Of a DNA stretch of 41,422 bases, positions 18,884 to 27,086 are shown piece after piece. The position numbers and the translations under genes are program-made. The DNA lies in contig CAJQKW010000068.1 of NCBI GenBank assembly GCA_905478975.1, positions 1-41,422 on the forward strand. Reading direction: 5' to 3'. Source of the stretch: an uncultured Pseudomonadales bacterium (GTDB taxonomy: Bacteria; Pseudomonadota; Gammaproteobacteria; Pseudomonadales; Porticoccaceae). Under the pieces are notes generated by a model. That model saw nothing but the letters and a program-made list of their open reading frames with translations. It did no database searches and was not told the DNA's origin. How positions within the stretch are numbered: position 1 is the stretch's first letter; each line of letters starts with the position of its first letter.

Positions 18884-19342
18884 TCAATGTTGGAAATTGA
18901 GAATACTCGGTTGATTCTGCTGTTCGATCAAAACCGGGTTAAAGCGCGGATCATCGCGCTTTTTAACACTGTGCAGATTAACTAGCAGGCCGCCCAACAA
19001 CAGTCCCCCGAGGGCGCCGCCAACAGCCTGCATGTCACTCCCGGAAAACAGCGAGGCGCCGCCTATGGCTGCAAAAATCGGCAGTAGATAGACCAGCAGT
19101 GAGGCCAGCACAATAACGTCTTCGGGAATACCGATGGTCACTGACTGACCCACTGAGAAGTGCTCTGATGAGAGTTTGTCGCGCAGTACGCGGATACTGA
19201 CGGTTTTGCCCGCCAGCTTGGATAAGAATTTTTGCCCACAGCCTTTCTCGGCGACACAGACTTCACAGGCAGACTTTTGGATTGTCTCAACCCACAGACT
19301 ATCGGATTCAACCGCAACCACAACACCTGTTTCAAGAATCAT
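18884..19342 (-). CDS. rseC: RseC/MucC-family sigma-E cluster membrane protein
   Basis: The 152-aa product has an N-terminal cytoplasmic part with a cysteine cluster CEVCVAEKGCG (C26, C29, C35) and then two transmembrane segments (about 78-95 and 103-122), as in RseC/MucC. The family is linked to SoxR reduction and, weakly, to sigma-E control. The ATG has GGGAGG nine bases upstream, and the gene begins 14 bases after rseB, so co-translation in the rpoE operon is expected. Confidence 0.92.
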   Translation of the reverse strand: MILETGVVVAVESDSLWVETIQKSACEVCVAEKGCGQKFLSKLAGKTVSIRVLRDKLSSEHFSVGQSVTIGIPEDVIVLASLLVYLLPIFAAIGGASLFSGSDMQAVGGALGGLLLGGLLVNLHSVKKRDDPRFNPVLIEQQNQPSILNFQH

Positions 19343-19356
19343 TGCAGCGCGCCTCC

Positions 19357-20358
19357 CTAGGGTAGGGGTGAGATTGAGGAGGGTGAAGTGGGAGAGAGCG
19401 AAATCGCACTGGCAATTTGATTTGCTGTGGCCCGGGGGATTTCACCCACAACACAGATCGCATACTCCTGGTTATTGATGTCTGCTTTGGTTAAGACCGC
19501 CACCGTGGCACCCAGATTGGCATCGATGGCGGGCAGCGAGCGTCCAGGATCGGAGTCGATAAATACCGAGAAAACCGCCAGGCCATCGGTGAACATTATT
19601 GATTCCTGACCATTGCTATCAGCAATCTGATGGGAGGCAATAACAAATCCTGGAGGCAGCCATTGAGCACTCCAATTGGAGACAGAAGTGGTGATTTGAC
19701 GGTTGTCGTCGATGCAGTTGCTTTGATCCAGTGCCGCGATGGCAAAATCGCTGGTGTCCAAATCAAACCCCAACTCGACGAAGGGCATGCCAATGGTGAT
19801 ATCGACAAACTGAAAGCGCTCTAGGGGTTTGCCGCTGTGACTCATCAATACCGACTGGAGTAGCAGGCCGGACTGTTTGTCGATGGCCACAACATAGCCG
19901 TAGCGATGCTTGTCTTTGGGTAACACGTGCACCATCACCACTTGGCGATTGGCGATACGCCCCTGGCCTTTGATATGAAACTCATAGAAATCTTCGAGGC
20001 GGGCGTAGCTTTGGTCATTTATTTTGTAGGCACTGCCGCGCAACAGCATGTCCCCGGTGCGCAGACAGTCAACATTGTCGGTGCGGCGCAGGACGTCGCG
20101 CTGCACACCATCCATATGTTGAATGCGTTCATAGGTCTGACCATCATCAACCCCATGAGCCACCTTAACGCTGGTTAGGTTGCCGCGGAACTCATAGGTA
20201 AAGAGACCCTGATAGTTTAGCTCTCGGGACGCTTTGGCCATTTTCGACATCAGGTCATGGGCCGACTCCATCGGCGCGGCAAATAATGGCCCATGTAGCA
20301 AAAAGGCGGCTACTAGAGCCGCCACTTTGATTGATGCAAATAGTCTTGATAAAACCAT
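19357..20358 (-). CDS. rseB: Periplasmic sigma-E regulator RseB/MucB
   Basis: RseB binds the periplasmic domain of the anti-sigma factor RseA and shields it from DegS cleavage until mislocalised lipids or lipopolysaccharide are sensed. The 333-aa product has a signal peptide (residues 1-28, ending in FAAP). The LolA-like large domain contains ELNYQGLFTYEF and ERIQHMDGVQRDVLR, and the smaller C-terminal domain contains WLPPGF and FTDGLAVFSVFID, all typical. It begins nine bases after rseA; the ribosome-site-like AAGGA overlaps the rseA stop region. Confidence 0.94.
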   Translation of the reverse strand: MVLSRLFASIKVAALVAAFLLHGPLFAAPMESAHDLMSKMAKASRELNYQGLFTYEFRGNLTSVKVAHGVDDGQTYERIQHMDGVQRDVLRRTDNVDCLRTGDMLLRGSAYKINDQSYARLEDFYEFHIKGQGRIANRQVVMVHVLPKDKHRYGYVVAIDKQSGLLLQSVLMSHSGKPLERFQFVDITIGMPFVELGFDLDTSDFAIAALDQSNCIDDNRQITTSVSNWSAQWLPPGFVIASHQIADSNGQESIMFTDGLAVFSVFIDSDPGRSLPAIDANLGATVAVLTKADINNQEYAICVVGEIPRATANQIASAISLSPTSPSSISPLP

Positions 20359-20367
20359 TATAGGTCT

Positions 20368-21036
20368 TTATTCCTTTTGGGCTGCTGCCTCAGTTTCATT
20401 TAAGCGCGCAAAGGGCAACATTCCCTGATTGCTGTTTAACGCCGCATGATTGGAGTGTTTGGCCATCACATCGTTCATATAGGCACGCAGTTCAGCCTCG
20501 GAGTACTTGCGCTTCACCTGCTGGCGAACCTCAATAACCGGCGTTACATACTGCGAGCTCTTGTTGTTGCCGCCAGCACTGACCGTGCGAGCGTTAATAA
20601 TTGGCTGAAAGCCTGAGGGAAACTGTATAGCCGGGCCAGTATTTTCTTCATCGACCTGCTCGACACCGGCAAACTCGGAGATCCCACCGACGCTGTCCAG
20701 TGGACTGTTGAGCTGCTGCACACCAAACACGGCGACCAGCGCAACCGAGGCGGCAATCGCAAAGCGTCCAGCAGATCCGGCGAAGACTGCAAGACCGCTT
20801 TGGCGGTGAGCGGGCTCCTCGTCGATCGCAGCAGCGATGGCAGCGGAATAATCAATTGTGGCAGTGGCGGCATCACCTTTGATTGCGGCAGAAACCATAT
20901 GGTAGCGTTTCCACTTGGCGCGCAGCTCAGAGTCTTCAGAGACTTCTTTAAGCAGGCGATGCATCTCAATATCGGTAGCCTCTCCATCCATTAGAGCGGA
21001 GAGTGACTGTTCTAAGCGTTCTTTGTGATCGCTCAT
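20368..21036 (-). CDS. rseA: Anti-sigma-E factor RseA/MucA
   Basis: RseA is an inner-membrane anti-sigma factor that holds RpoE at the membrane and is destroyed by regulated proteolysis under envelope stress. The 222-aa product has the N-terminal anti-sigma domain (LSALMDGEATDIEMHRLL, then LRAKWKRYHMVSAAIKGD), one transmembrane segment at about 90-107, and a periplasmic tail. The gene starts 126 bases after rpoE. The spacer shows no gene and no clear hairpin. Confidence 0.94.
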   Translation of the reverse strand: MSDHKERLEQSLSALMDGEATDIEMHRLLKEVSEDSELRAKWKRYHMVSAAIKGDAATATIDYSAAIAAAIDEEPAHRQSGLAVFAGSAGRFAIAASVALVAVFGVQQLNSPLDSVGGISEFAGVEQVDEENTGPAIQFPSGFQPIINARTVSAGGNNKSSQYVTPVIEVRQQVKRKYSEAELRAYMNDVMAKHSNHAALNSNQGMLPFARLNETEAAAQKE

Positions 21037-21162
21037 TAATTTACCTCGTCAACATGAAAGTTAGCTGCCTTAACATTGGCCTTAACATTTGCCCTAAAAC
21101 TGGCACGGTTTTGCTTATAGTGATGGTATGACCCACGTTTATATAAAAGGTTCATCATTCTT

Positions 21163-21753
21163 TTAATGACCTTCAACTAATTCGACTACACGCGCGTCAA
21201 TCGCCTCTCGACCACGAAAAATACGCGACCGAATGGTGCCCACAGGACAGTCCATAACCGCAGCAATATCTTCATAGCTCAGCCCTTCATACTCTCGCAG
21301 AGTCACCGCAGTGCGCAGATCCTCTGGCAATTCGACAATAGCCTGGTTGATCGCCACTTCAAGCTGATCGCGAAATAACTGATTCTCAGGTGAACTGTGA
21401 TCTTTTAGCTGGTCGCTGCCAGAATAATACTCTGCATCATCTAGATCAACATCTGAGGATGGCGGCCTGCGGCTGCGTGCGACCAAATAGTTTTTTGCGG
21501 TATTCACGGCAATACGATAGAGCCAGGTATAGAACTGGCTGTCGCCACGAAACTTAGGCAGTGCCCGGTAGGCCTTGATAAAGGCCTCTTGCACCACATC
21601 TCTCACCTCATCACTGTCGCGAATAAACCGCGCCACAATGGCATGTACTTTATATTGATATTTTAGAACCAGTAAATCAAAGGCGCGTTTATCGCCTTTC
21701 TGAACTCTGACAACCAATTGCTGGTCAGTGGGCTCTGTTTTTTGTTCTGTCAT
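21163..21753 (-). CDS. rpoE: RNA polymerase sigma factor RpoE (AlgU)
   Basis: This ECF sigma factor controls the envelope-stress regulon. The 196-aa product has region 2 (FDLLVLKYQYKVHAIVARF, then EVRDVVQEAFIKAYRALPKFRG and FYTWLYRIAVNTAKNYL) and region 4 (ELPEDLRTAVTLREYEGLSYEDIA, then CPVGTIRSRIFRGRE), very close to AlgU/RpoE. It heads the rpoE-rseA-rseB-rseC(-mucD) cluster and is divergent from nadB, the arrangement seen in Pseudomonas. A candidate sigma-E-type promoter lies about 100 bases upstream and suggests autoregulation. Confidence 0.97.
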   Translation of the reverse strand: MTEQKTEPTDQQLVVRVQKGDKRAFDLLVLKYQYKVHAIVARFIRDSDEVRDVVQEAFIKAYRALPKFRGDSQFYTWLYRIAVNTAKNYLVARSRRPPSSDVDLDDAEYYSGSDQLKDHSSPENQLFRDQLEVAINQAIVELPEDLRTAVTLREYEGLSYEDIAAVMDCPVGTIRSRIFRGREAIDARVVELVEGH

Positions 21754-21850
21754 CTAGCAATCCATTTGTCCTGCAAATCCAATTTATTATCTTTATCTGT
21801 CACATTCGTAATGCGATACCTAATGCGATAAAAATTAACCCCAATCATAG

Positions 21851-21877
21851 ACAGACCCCTGGGTCTCAATTTAGTTC
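21851..21877 (-). promoter_or_regulatory. Candidate sigma-E (AlgU)-type promoter of rpoE
   Basis: On the minus strand GAACTA (21872-21877) is followed after exactly 16 bases by TCTGT (21851-21855), close to the GAACTT-N16-TCTGA consensus. The spacer contains the inverted repeat AGACCC-CT-GGGTCT (21853-21866), which could be an operator. RpoE autoregulation is established in relatives; this site is a prediction. Confidence 0.5.
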
Positions 21878-21899
21878 GCTTGCGACTTTGGCTTATACT
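21870..21899 (+). promoter_or_regulatory. Candidate sigma-70 promoter of nadB
   Basis: TTTAGT (21870-21875) and TATACT (21894-21899) are separated by 18 bases and would give a leader of about 25 bases before the nadB ATG. The -35 box overlaps the -35 of the opposing rpoE promoter candidate. Confidence 0.4.
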
Positions 21900-21931
21900 A
21901 TCATGCCGCGTCAACCTATTGTGACCAGCAA

Positions 21932-23590
21932 ATGAAACCAACCAATTTATATGATGTGCTGATAATCGGTAGTGGTGCGGCAGGCCTAACCGTCGCATTG
22001 CAGCTAGACCCAAATCTGCGCGTTGCACTGATAAGCAAAGCCACTCTGCAAGGTGGAGCCTCGTGGCTCGCCCAGGGTGGTATCGCCGCGGTTATCGACA
22101 AAGATGACAGCGCCGAAGCACATATCGCCGATACCCTCGCCGCAGGTGCCGGCCTCTGTCACGAAGACGCCGTGCGCTTTGTGGTTGAGAACGGACCCGG
22201 TGCAGTACAGTGGCTCATCGAAAGCGGCGTCGACTTTACCAAGGAAGTGGCCGAGGGAAGTGGAGAGAGAAATGGAGAGGGGAATGGAGAGCCAAGCTAT
22301 CACCTCACCCAAGAAGGCGGTCACAGCCATCGTCGTATTCTGCATACCGCCGACGCCACCGGTAAAGAGATCACCGGCACCCTAGTCGAACGCGCACTGG
22401 CCGCGGAAAATGTACAAATCTTTGAACATCACTGTGCTGTCGATCTGGTCACTCAGGCCGACAAAAGCTCGCGCAAAATTCGCTGCACTGGTGCCTATAT
22501 TCTCGACATCGAAAACGGAGATGTTGAACTGCTGCAAGCCAAAAGCGTTGTTCTGGCATCCGGTGGCGCCAGTAAAACCTACCTTTACACCAGTAATCCA
22601 GACGGTGCCAGCGGCGACGGTATCGCTATGGCCTGGCGTCGCGGCTGCCGGGTCGGCAATCTTGAGTTTAATCAGTTCCACCCCACTTGCCTCTATCACC
22701 CCAAGGCCAAGTCATTCTTGATCACCGAAGCCCTGCGCGGTGAAGGAGCCATCCTCAAACTGCCTGACGGCACGCCGTTTATGCAGAACTTTCATGCCGA
22801 TGCTGAACTAGCCCCGAGAGATGTGGTAGCCCGAGCCATCGACCATGAAATGAAACGTCTCGGCAGCGATTGCCTGTATCTGGATATCAGCCACAAGCCC
22901 GCCGACTTTATTATTGAGCACTTTCCAACGGTTTATAAGCGCTGCCTAGAATTTGGTATCGATATCACCACCACACCGATTCCCATAGTGCCCGCCGCCC
23001 ATTACACCTGCGGTGGCATTGTGGTGAACACCAAAGGTCAAACTGATCTGCGCAATCTCTACGCCATTGGCGAGAGTGCCTTTACCGGCCTTCATGGCGC
23101 CAACCGCATGGCCAGTAATTCTCTATTGGAATGTTTGGTCTATGCCCAGGCCGCCGCCAGTGAAATCAATCAGCTCAATAATAAGATTCCCCAGCCTGAC
23201 TATGTTCGCCCCTGGGATGAATCACAGGTGGAGTACTCCGATGAGAATGTGGTGATCTCCCACAACTGGGATGAGTTGCGTCGCTTTATGTGGGATTACG
23301 TGGGCATTGTGCGCACCGATAAACGCCTACAGCGAGCTCAGCACCGTATTCACCTGCTGCAAAAAGAGATTCAGGAATACTACAGCAACTATAAAGTCGG
23401 TCGTGATCTGCTGGAACTGCGCAATCTCGCCACGGTTGCAGAGTTGATTATTAGCTGTGCCCTGCAACGCAAAGAGAGCCGCGGCCTGCACTATACCCTC
23501 GATTATCCGAAACTGGCGCCAATCGCCAAAGATACGATCTTAGTGCCGATCAATTTTGCTGGTCAGGATGTGATTATCAATCTCGATTAG
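21932..23590 (+). CDS. nadB: L-aspartate oxidase
   Basis: NadB is the FAD enzyme that oxidises L-aspartate to iminoaspartate, the first step of de novo NAD synthesis. The 552-aa product has the dinucleotide motif [18 protein letters not shown] near residues 9-26. Active-site segments include [33 protein letters not shown] and [18 protein letters not shown]. Between the conserved VDFTKEV and SYHLTQEGG segments there is a small glycine/glutamate-rich insertion (near residues 107-120, 22250-22295) encoded by GGAGAG-like repeats. The last 14 bases overlap the convergent ygfX gene. Confidence 0.96.
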   Translation: MKPTNLYDVLIIGSGAAGLTVALQLDPNLRVALISKATLQGGASWLAQGGIAAVIDKDDSAEAHIADTLAAGAGLCHEDAVRFVVENGPGAVQWLIESGVDFTKEVAEGSGERNGEGNGEPSYHLTQEGGHSHRRILHTADATGKEITGTLVERALAAENVQIFEHHCAVDLVTQADKSSRKIRCTGAYILDIENGDVELLQAKSVVLASGGASKTYLYTSNPDGASGDGIAMAWRRGCRVGNLEFNQFHPTCLYHPKAKSFLITEALRGEGAILKLPDGTPFMQNFHADAELAPRDVVARAIDHEMKRLGSDCLYLDISHKPADFIIEHFPTVYKRCLEFGIDITTTPIPIVPAAHYTCGGIVVNTKGQTDLRNLYAIGESAFTGLHGANRMASNSLLECLVYAQAAASEINQLNNKIPQPDYVRPWDESQVEYSDENVVISHNWDELRRFMWDYVGIVRTDKRLQRAQHRIHLLQKEIQEYYSNYKVGRDLLELRNLATVAELIISCALQRKESRGLHYTLDYPKLAPIAKDTILVPINFAGQDVIINLD

Positions 23591-24023
23591 GCTTTTTATT
23601 AGCAGCCCTATCTATCAGCAGCATGCGCAGCAACCGATGCTGCTTTGCTGACAGGCTATCTTTAGGAAGCACCCGAACAATCTGCCTCCCCTGGGGCATC
23701 TTGAAATACGCGATCACCAGATGGCGAGTAACGAACTGGGTTGGCTCCAGCAGCAGTTCCACCGCACCCGATGCAGACATCAGACGCCAACGATCCTCAC
23801 TAGCATCCAGCACAATCAACTTTTCAGCACCCTGACCGCGGTAATTCACAAAAAACCAACCGGCAGCCAAACCAAGACACAGCAGTGCCGCCAGTTTGGC
23901 CCAGGTTAATAACGGCAGCACAGCGATCAGCCCGGCGGCTATGGCAACTAGACCGAGCCGTGCACAGAGATAATAGAATGAGGGACGAAGCTGAAACTCA
24001 GCCGAGTTGGGGACGGGACTCAT
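23577..24023 (-). CDS. ygfX: YgfX-family membrane protein paired with SdhE
   Basis: The 148-aa product has two closely spaced N-terminal transmembrane segments (about residues 18-37 and 42-60) and a C-terminal cytoplasmic part ([25 protein letters not shown]). That architecture fits YgfX (CptA), which in Enterobacteria is encoded with SdhE/YgfY. It overlaps the end of sdhE by 26 bases, so translation is coupled. Function in relatives is debated (toxin-like effects on cytoskeletal proteins, or a link to SdhE-dependent flavinylation). The sequence alone is weakly conserved; synteny carries the assignment. Confidence 0.82.
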   Translation of the reverse strand: MSPVPNSAEFQLRPSFYYLCARLGLVAIAAGLIAVLPLLTWAKLAALLCLGLAAGWFFVNYRGQGAEKLIVLDASEDRWRLMSASGAVELLLEPTQFVTRHLVIAYFKMPQGRQIVRVLPKDSLSAKQHRLLRMLLIDRAANKKPNRD

Positions 24024-24243
24024 GAATGATCTGCACTATCCTTTGCATATCGGGATTATCCGGCGACTGACGCTTCATCAGCCACATAAACAGAGACTGA
24101 TCTTCACTCTCCAACAGCACCTCAAAACGCAGCTGATCCGCTTCTTCCAGCGCATCATAAGAGTTCTCAACAAAGGGCTCAAGAATCAGGTCGAGCTCTA
24201 ACATGCCGCGGCGACAAGCCCAGCGCAGACGATTTTTATTCAT
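23998..24243 (-). CDS. sdhE: Succinate dehydrogenase assembly factor SdhE
   Basis: SdhE promotes covalent FAD attachment to SdhA and FrdA. The 81-aa length and the RGMLELD motif (residues 12-18), with the preceding RLRWACR, are diagnostic, as is the acidic segment FEVLLESEDQSLFMWLM. The partner ygfX follows with a 26-base overlap. The gene is divergent from ygfZ, with 79 bases between the two starts. This places sdhE, ygfX, nadB and ygfZ together, all linked to flavoenzymes or Fe-S proteins. Confidence 0.95.
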   Translation of the reverse strand: MNKNRLRWACRRGMLELDLILEPFVENSYDALEEADQLRFEVLLESEDQSLFMWLMKRQSPDNPDMQRIVQIIHESRPQLG

Positions 24244-24322
24244 AGCTAATCAATCATTGTTTTAAAGCGGCATTATAAGAGACAATCAAGCAATAACCTA
24301 CAGAGTAGACAAAGGATTGACC

Positions 24323-25084
24323 ATGACTCAGCAAACTTCTTCCAGTGACGGGTCTGGGAACCACTCGGCAGCACGCAGCTACATCAAATTATCCGGCCCC
24401 GACAGCAGCAAATTTTTGCAGGGTCAGGTGAGCTGCGATATGGACAGCCTCAGCCCGTCAAACAGCATTGACGGCGCCCACTGCACCCCCAAAGGGCGCA
24501 TGGTGTTTCTGTTTAGCGCCCAGGTTGATGAAGAGGGCAGCATTATTTTAGACGTCCACCCCTCGGTCATGGATAGCGCCCTCGCCAGCCTAAAAAAGTA
24601 TGCCGTGTTTTTCAAAACTGAGATTACTGACATTAGCAACAGCTATTCAAACAGTCAGCCCCCGCAATCGGATCTAGAGCGTTTGCGCTCAGGCCGTGCC
24701 GAAGTGGTGGCCGAGACCGTCGAAATGTTTATTCCGCAGATGCTAAATCTCGATGCCTTGGGCTATATCAACTTTAAGAAAGGCTGCTATACCGGCCAGG
24801 AAATTATCGCCCGCGCCCACTATCGCGGTGCCGTCAAACGCCGCATGCATCACCTAGCACTGGCCATCGACAGAGTGCCCAGGCCAGGCGACGAGATCAA
24901 AAACAGCGACGACAAAAGCATTGGCAATATCGCCAGCGCCGTAAGAGCCGATGAGGGCAAAGTTGAAATTCTGGCGGTACTCAATGACAAGTTCAGCGAC
25001 GCCAATGAAATGCAGATCGGTGACCAAGCACTGACCGCCGTCACTCACCTGCCCCTACCCTACGAGATTCCAGCTAGCCTGTGA
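24323..25084 (+). CDS. ygfZ: Folate-binding Fe-S cluster maturation protein YgfZ
   Basis: YgfZ is a tetrahydrofolate-dependent protein needed for full activity of some Fe-S enzymes, including MiaB. The signature KGCYTGQEIIARAHYRG is present near residues 150-168, with the conserved cysteine. The product is 253 aa, shorter than the roughly 325-aa E. coli protein. The N-terminal half starts with YIKLSGPDSSKFLQGQVSCD, as in GcvT-like folds. The ATG at 24323 has AAAGGA six bases upstream; a TTG two codons earlier is less likely. The next gene overlaps by four bases (GTGA). Confidence 0.93.
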   Translation: MTQQTSSSDGSGNHSAARSYIKLSGPDSSKFLQGQVSCDMDSLSPSNSIDGAHCTPKGRMVFLFSAQVDEEGSIILDVHPSVMDSALASLKKYAVFFKTEITDISNSYSNSQPPQSDLERLRSGRAEVVAETVEMFIPQMLNLDALGYINFKKGCYTGQEIIARAHYRGAVKRRMHHLALAIDRVPRPGDEIKNSDDKSIGNIASAVRADEGKVEILAVLNDKFSDANEMQIGDQALTAVTHLPLPYEIPASL

Positions 25085-25497
25085 ACGAACTATTCAGCTG
25101 GGTCTCTGATCATCAGCAGCTGTTGGTCTGGGCGGGAGTTATTTCGCTGGTTGTTTTTATTCTCAGCCTACTGTCGCTGCCATGGTTAGTGGCACAGATT
25201 CCCGAGGATTACTTTCTGCCAAAAAAGCGCCAGCCAACGGCGTGGAAAAACCAACACCCGGTTATTCGGCTGTTGGCTTTAATGGGTAAAAATCTGATTG
25301 GTTATAGCCTGATTATGGCCGGCCTGCTAATGCTGTTTTTGCCTGGGCAGGGAATTCTTACACTGGTGGTGGGACTGATATTGGTGGATTACCCGGGTAA
25401 GTTTAAGCTGGAGCGAAAGCTGGTTAAAACGCCGGCGATTTTGAATAGTCTTAACTGGTTGCGCAGGAAGGCTAAAAAGCCGCCGCTGGTGATTTGA
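25081..25497 (+). CDS. Small inner-membrane protein coupled to ygfZ (PGPGW-like)
   Basis: This 138-aa protein starts with GTG inside the GTGA overlap with the ygfZ stop, so it is translationally coupled. It has an N-terminal transmembrane segment (about residues 15-37) and a second hydrophobic region (about 70-105) carrying LPGQGILTLVVGLILVDYPG, which resembles the PGPGW putative transmembrane family. A basic tail follows (LNWLRRKAKKPP). The function is unknown. Coupling to ygfZ is the only context clue. Confidence 0.75.
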   Translation: MNELFSWVSDHQQLLVWAGVISLVVFILSLLSLPWLVAQIPEDYFLPKKRQPTAWKNQHPVIRLLALMGKNLIGYSLIMAGLLMLFLPGQGILTLVVGLILVDYPGKFKLERKLVKTPAILNSLNWLRRKAKKPPLVI

Positions 25498-25499
25498 GG

Positions 25500-25612
25500 T
25501 GCCGACTGATTGAGATCCCTCCACTGCGGTCGGGATGACAGACTTGGGCGAACCGGAATGACAGAATGGCACTCCACCCTGTCATCCTAAGCGAAGCCGA
25601 AGGATCTCCATC
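25500..25612. repeat. Dispersed palindromic repeat element
   Basis: The 153 bases between the ygfZ-linked gene and the MFS gene hold an inverted repeat. The left arm (25512-25542) runs from GAGATCCCTCCACTGC to GGGATGACAG, and the right arm (25580-25608) from TGTCATCCTAAGCG to CGAAGGATCTC. The left flank GCCGACTGATTGAGATCC nearly matches GCCGACTGGCTGAGATCC at the end of the 35.5 kb array, and the right arm shares CATCCT and CGAAGGATCTCC with it. This looks like one family of dispersed intergenic repeats. Confidence 0.75.
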
Positions 25613-25650
25613 AGCCCACTCCCAATCACCAACCCCAGCACAGAAACCGC

Positions 25651-26847
25651 CTAGCCAGCCCCCTCCGGCAAATAAGCCACCTTGCCCACAACCACCTCAT
25701 TACCCGCCCGCGGTGCCAGTGGAATATTCCGCGCCAACAGCAAACTAATCAGCGCCATCCCCGAGCCCATCAAAAACACCAGCATCGGCGACACCAGCCA
25801 GACCAACCCAAACAGCGCCGGAATAATCACCGCGGCAATATGGTTAATGGTAAAGGCCACACCAGCAGTGGACGCCATATCCGCCGGATCAGCAATTTTC
25901 TGGAAGTAGGTTTTAATCGCAATCGCCAGCGAGAAAAACAAATGATCCGCCACATAGAGCCCCGCCGCCCAGTTGGCGTCATCGACAAAAGCGTAAGCGG
26001 TAAACACACAGAACAGCCCACAGTATTCAAAGGTCAGTGCCCTGCGCTCACCGATGCGTCCCACCAGCTTTCCAATACGACCGGCAAAGGCCCAGTTGAA
26101 AAGATGATTAATAATAAACAGCGCGGCAATATTACTGACGCTGTAGCCAAATTTCTCAACCATCAAAAAGCCAGCAAACACGGTAAATATCTGCCGCCGC
26201 GCGCCGCCCATAAAGGTTAGGGCGTAATACAGCCAATAGCGCTTGCGCATCAGCAGCTCTTTGCGCTGAGGTGTCTTGCTTACGAAACGCGGAAAACCCA
26301 GCCACATAAATAATGTCAGCAGCAGACAACAGCCACCACCGACCAGATAAATAGCCTGATAGCTGAGCCCAAAATGGCTTTCAGCCAGCCACAAAAAACT
26401 ATAGGTCGCCAGTGAGGCCATCGAACTCACCGCGATTAATCGCCCGAGCACCGCCGGCGCTTCATCAATACTCAACCATTGCAGGGACAGTGACTGCTTG
26501 ATAGTTTCAAAATAATGAAAGCCCACAGACATTACAAAAGTCGACAGATAGAGGCCAATCACTGAGGGAAAATAACCAGTAATAGCAACGCCAATCCCCA
26601 GTAGCGCAAGAGAAAGGTAAGCAAAGGTCTGCTCTTTAACAATCAGTAAAACCAACACCGCAGTAAAAGCTAAAAATCCCGGAATCTCACGAATACTTTG
26701 CAACATGCCAATCTCAGCACCGGTAAAAGCAGCCCGTTCAATAACAAAATTATTGAGCAGGGCCATCCACGTGGCGAAGGCCAGAGTCATGGCCACCGAC
26801 ATAACAATTAATAGATTTTTTTGCGTCTGCCAGGATTTTGTTGCCAC
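25651..26847 (-). CDS. MFS transporter of unknown substrate
   Basis: The 398-aa polytopic protein has about 12 hydrophobic segments in two halves with a basic cytoplasmic loop (FPRFVSKTPQRKELLMRKR, near residue 205). A second loop, GRIGKLVGRIGERRAL (near 258), resembles the MFS loop motif. The start is GTG with AGAGGTG upstream. It is divergent from the RTX operon across 239 bases. No residue pattern identifies the substrate, and there is no adjacent metabolic gene to suggest one. Confidence 0.85.
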   Translation of the reverse strand: MATKSWQTQKNLLIVMSVAMTLAFATWMALLNNFVIERAAFTGAEIGMLQSIREIPGFLAFTAVLVLLIVKEQTFAYLSLALLGIGVAITGYFPSVIGLYLSTFVMSVGFHYFETIKQSLSLQWLSIDEAPAVLGRLIAVSSMASLATYSFLWLAESHFGLSYQAIYLVGGGCCLLLTLFMWLGFPRFVSKTPQRKELLMRKRYWLYYALTFMGGARRQIFTVFAGFLMVEKFGYSVSNIAALFIINHLFNWAFAGRIGKLVGRIGERRALTFEYCGLFCVFTAYAFVDDANWAAGLYVADHLFFSLAIAIKTYFQKIADPADMASTAGVAFTINHIAAVIIPALFGLVWLVSPMLVFLMGSGMALISLLLARNIPLAPRAGNEVVVGKVAYLPEGAG

Positions 26848-26905
26848 GTTTTACACCTCTGCTTTGTCTCTTGGTTAGTGTAATCCAGAACTCGTCAATG
26901 GATTC

Positions 26906-26931
26906 GCACTTTGAAGTGCATTTTGCAAAAT
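26906..26931. promoter_or_regulatory. Adjacent palindromes between the MFS gene and the RTX operon
   Basis: Two abutting palindromes lie in the 239-base divergent spacer: GCACTT-TG-AAGTGC (26906-26919) and ATTTTGCAAAAT (26920-26931). They are candidate operator sites for one or both flanking genes. They have no T-run, so termination is less likely. Confidence 0.4.
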
Positions 26932-27086
26932 ACTGTTATTTTTTAGCGATCTGCAATCTTAATATTTCCCATTAAGTCAGCAATAAGCCTATAAAACAAT
27001 GAGTTAACTCTCTCACCAACCACTGGCACCATAGTTGCTTAGGTTCTCTGACAGATGGAATAAATAATCTTCAAGGAGCGGTGTAA

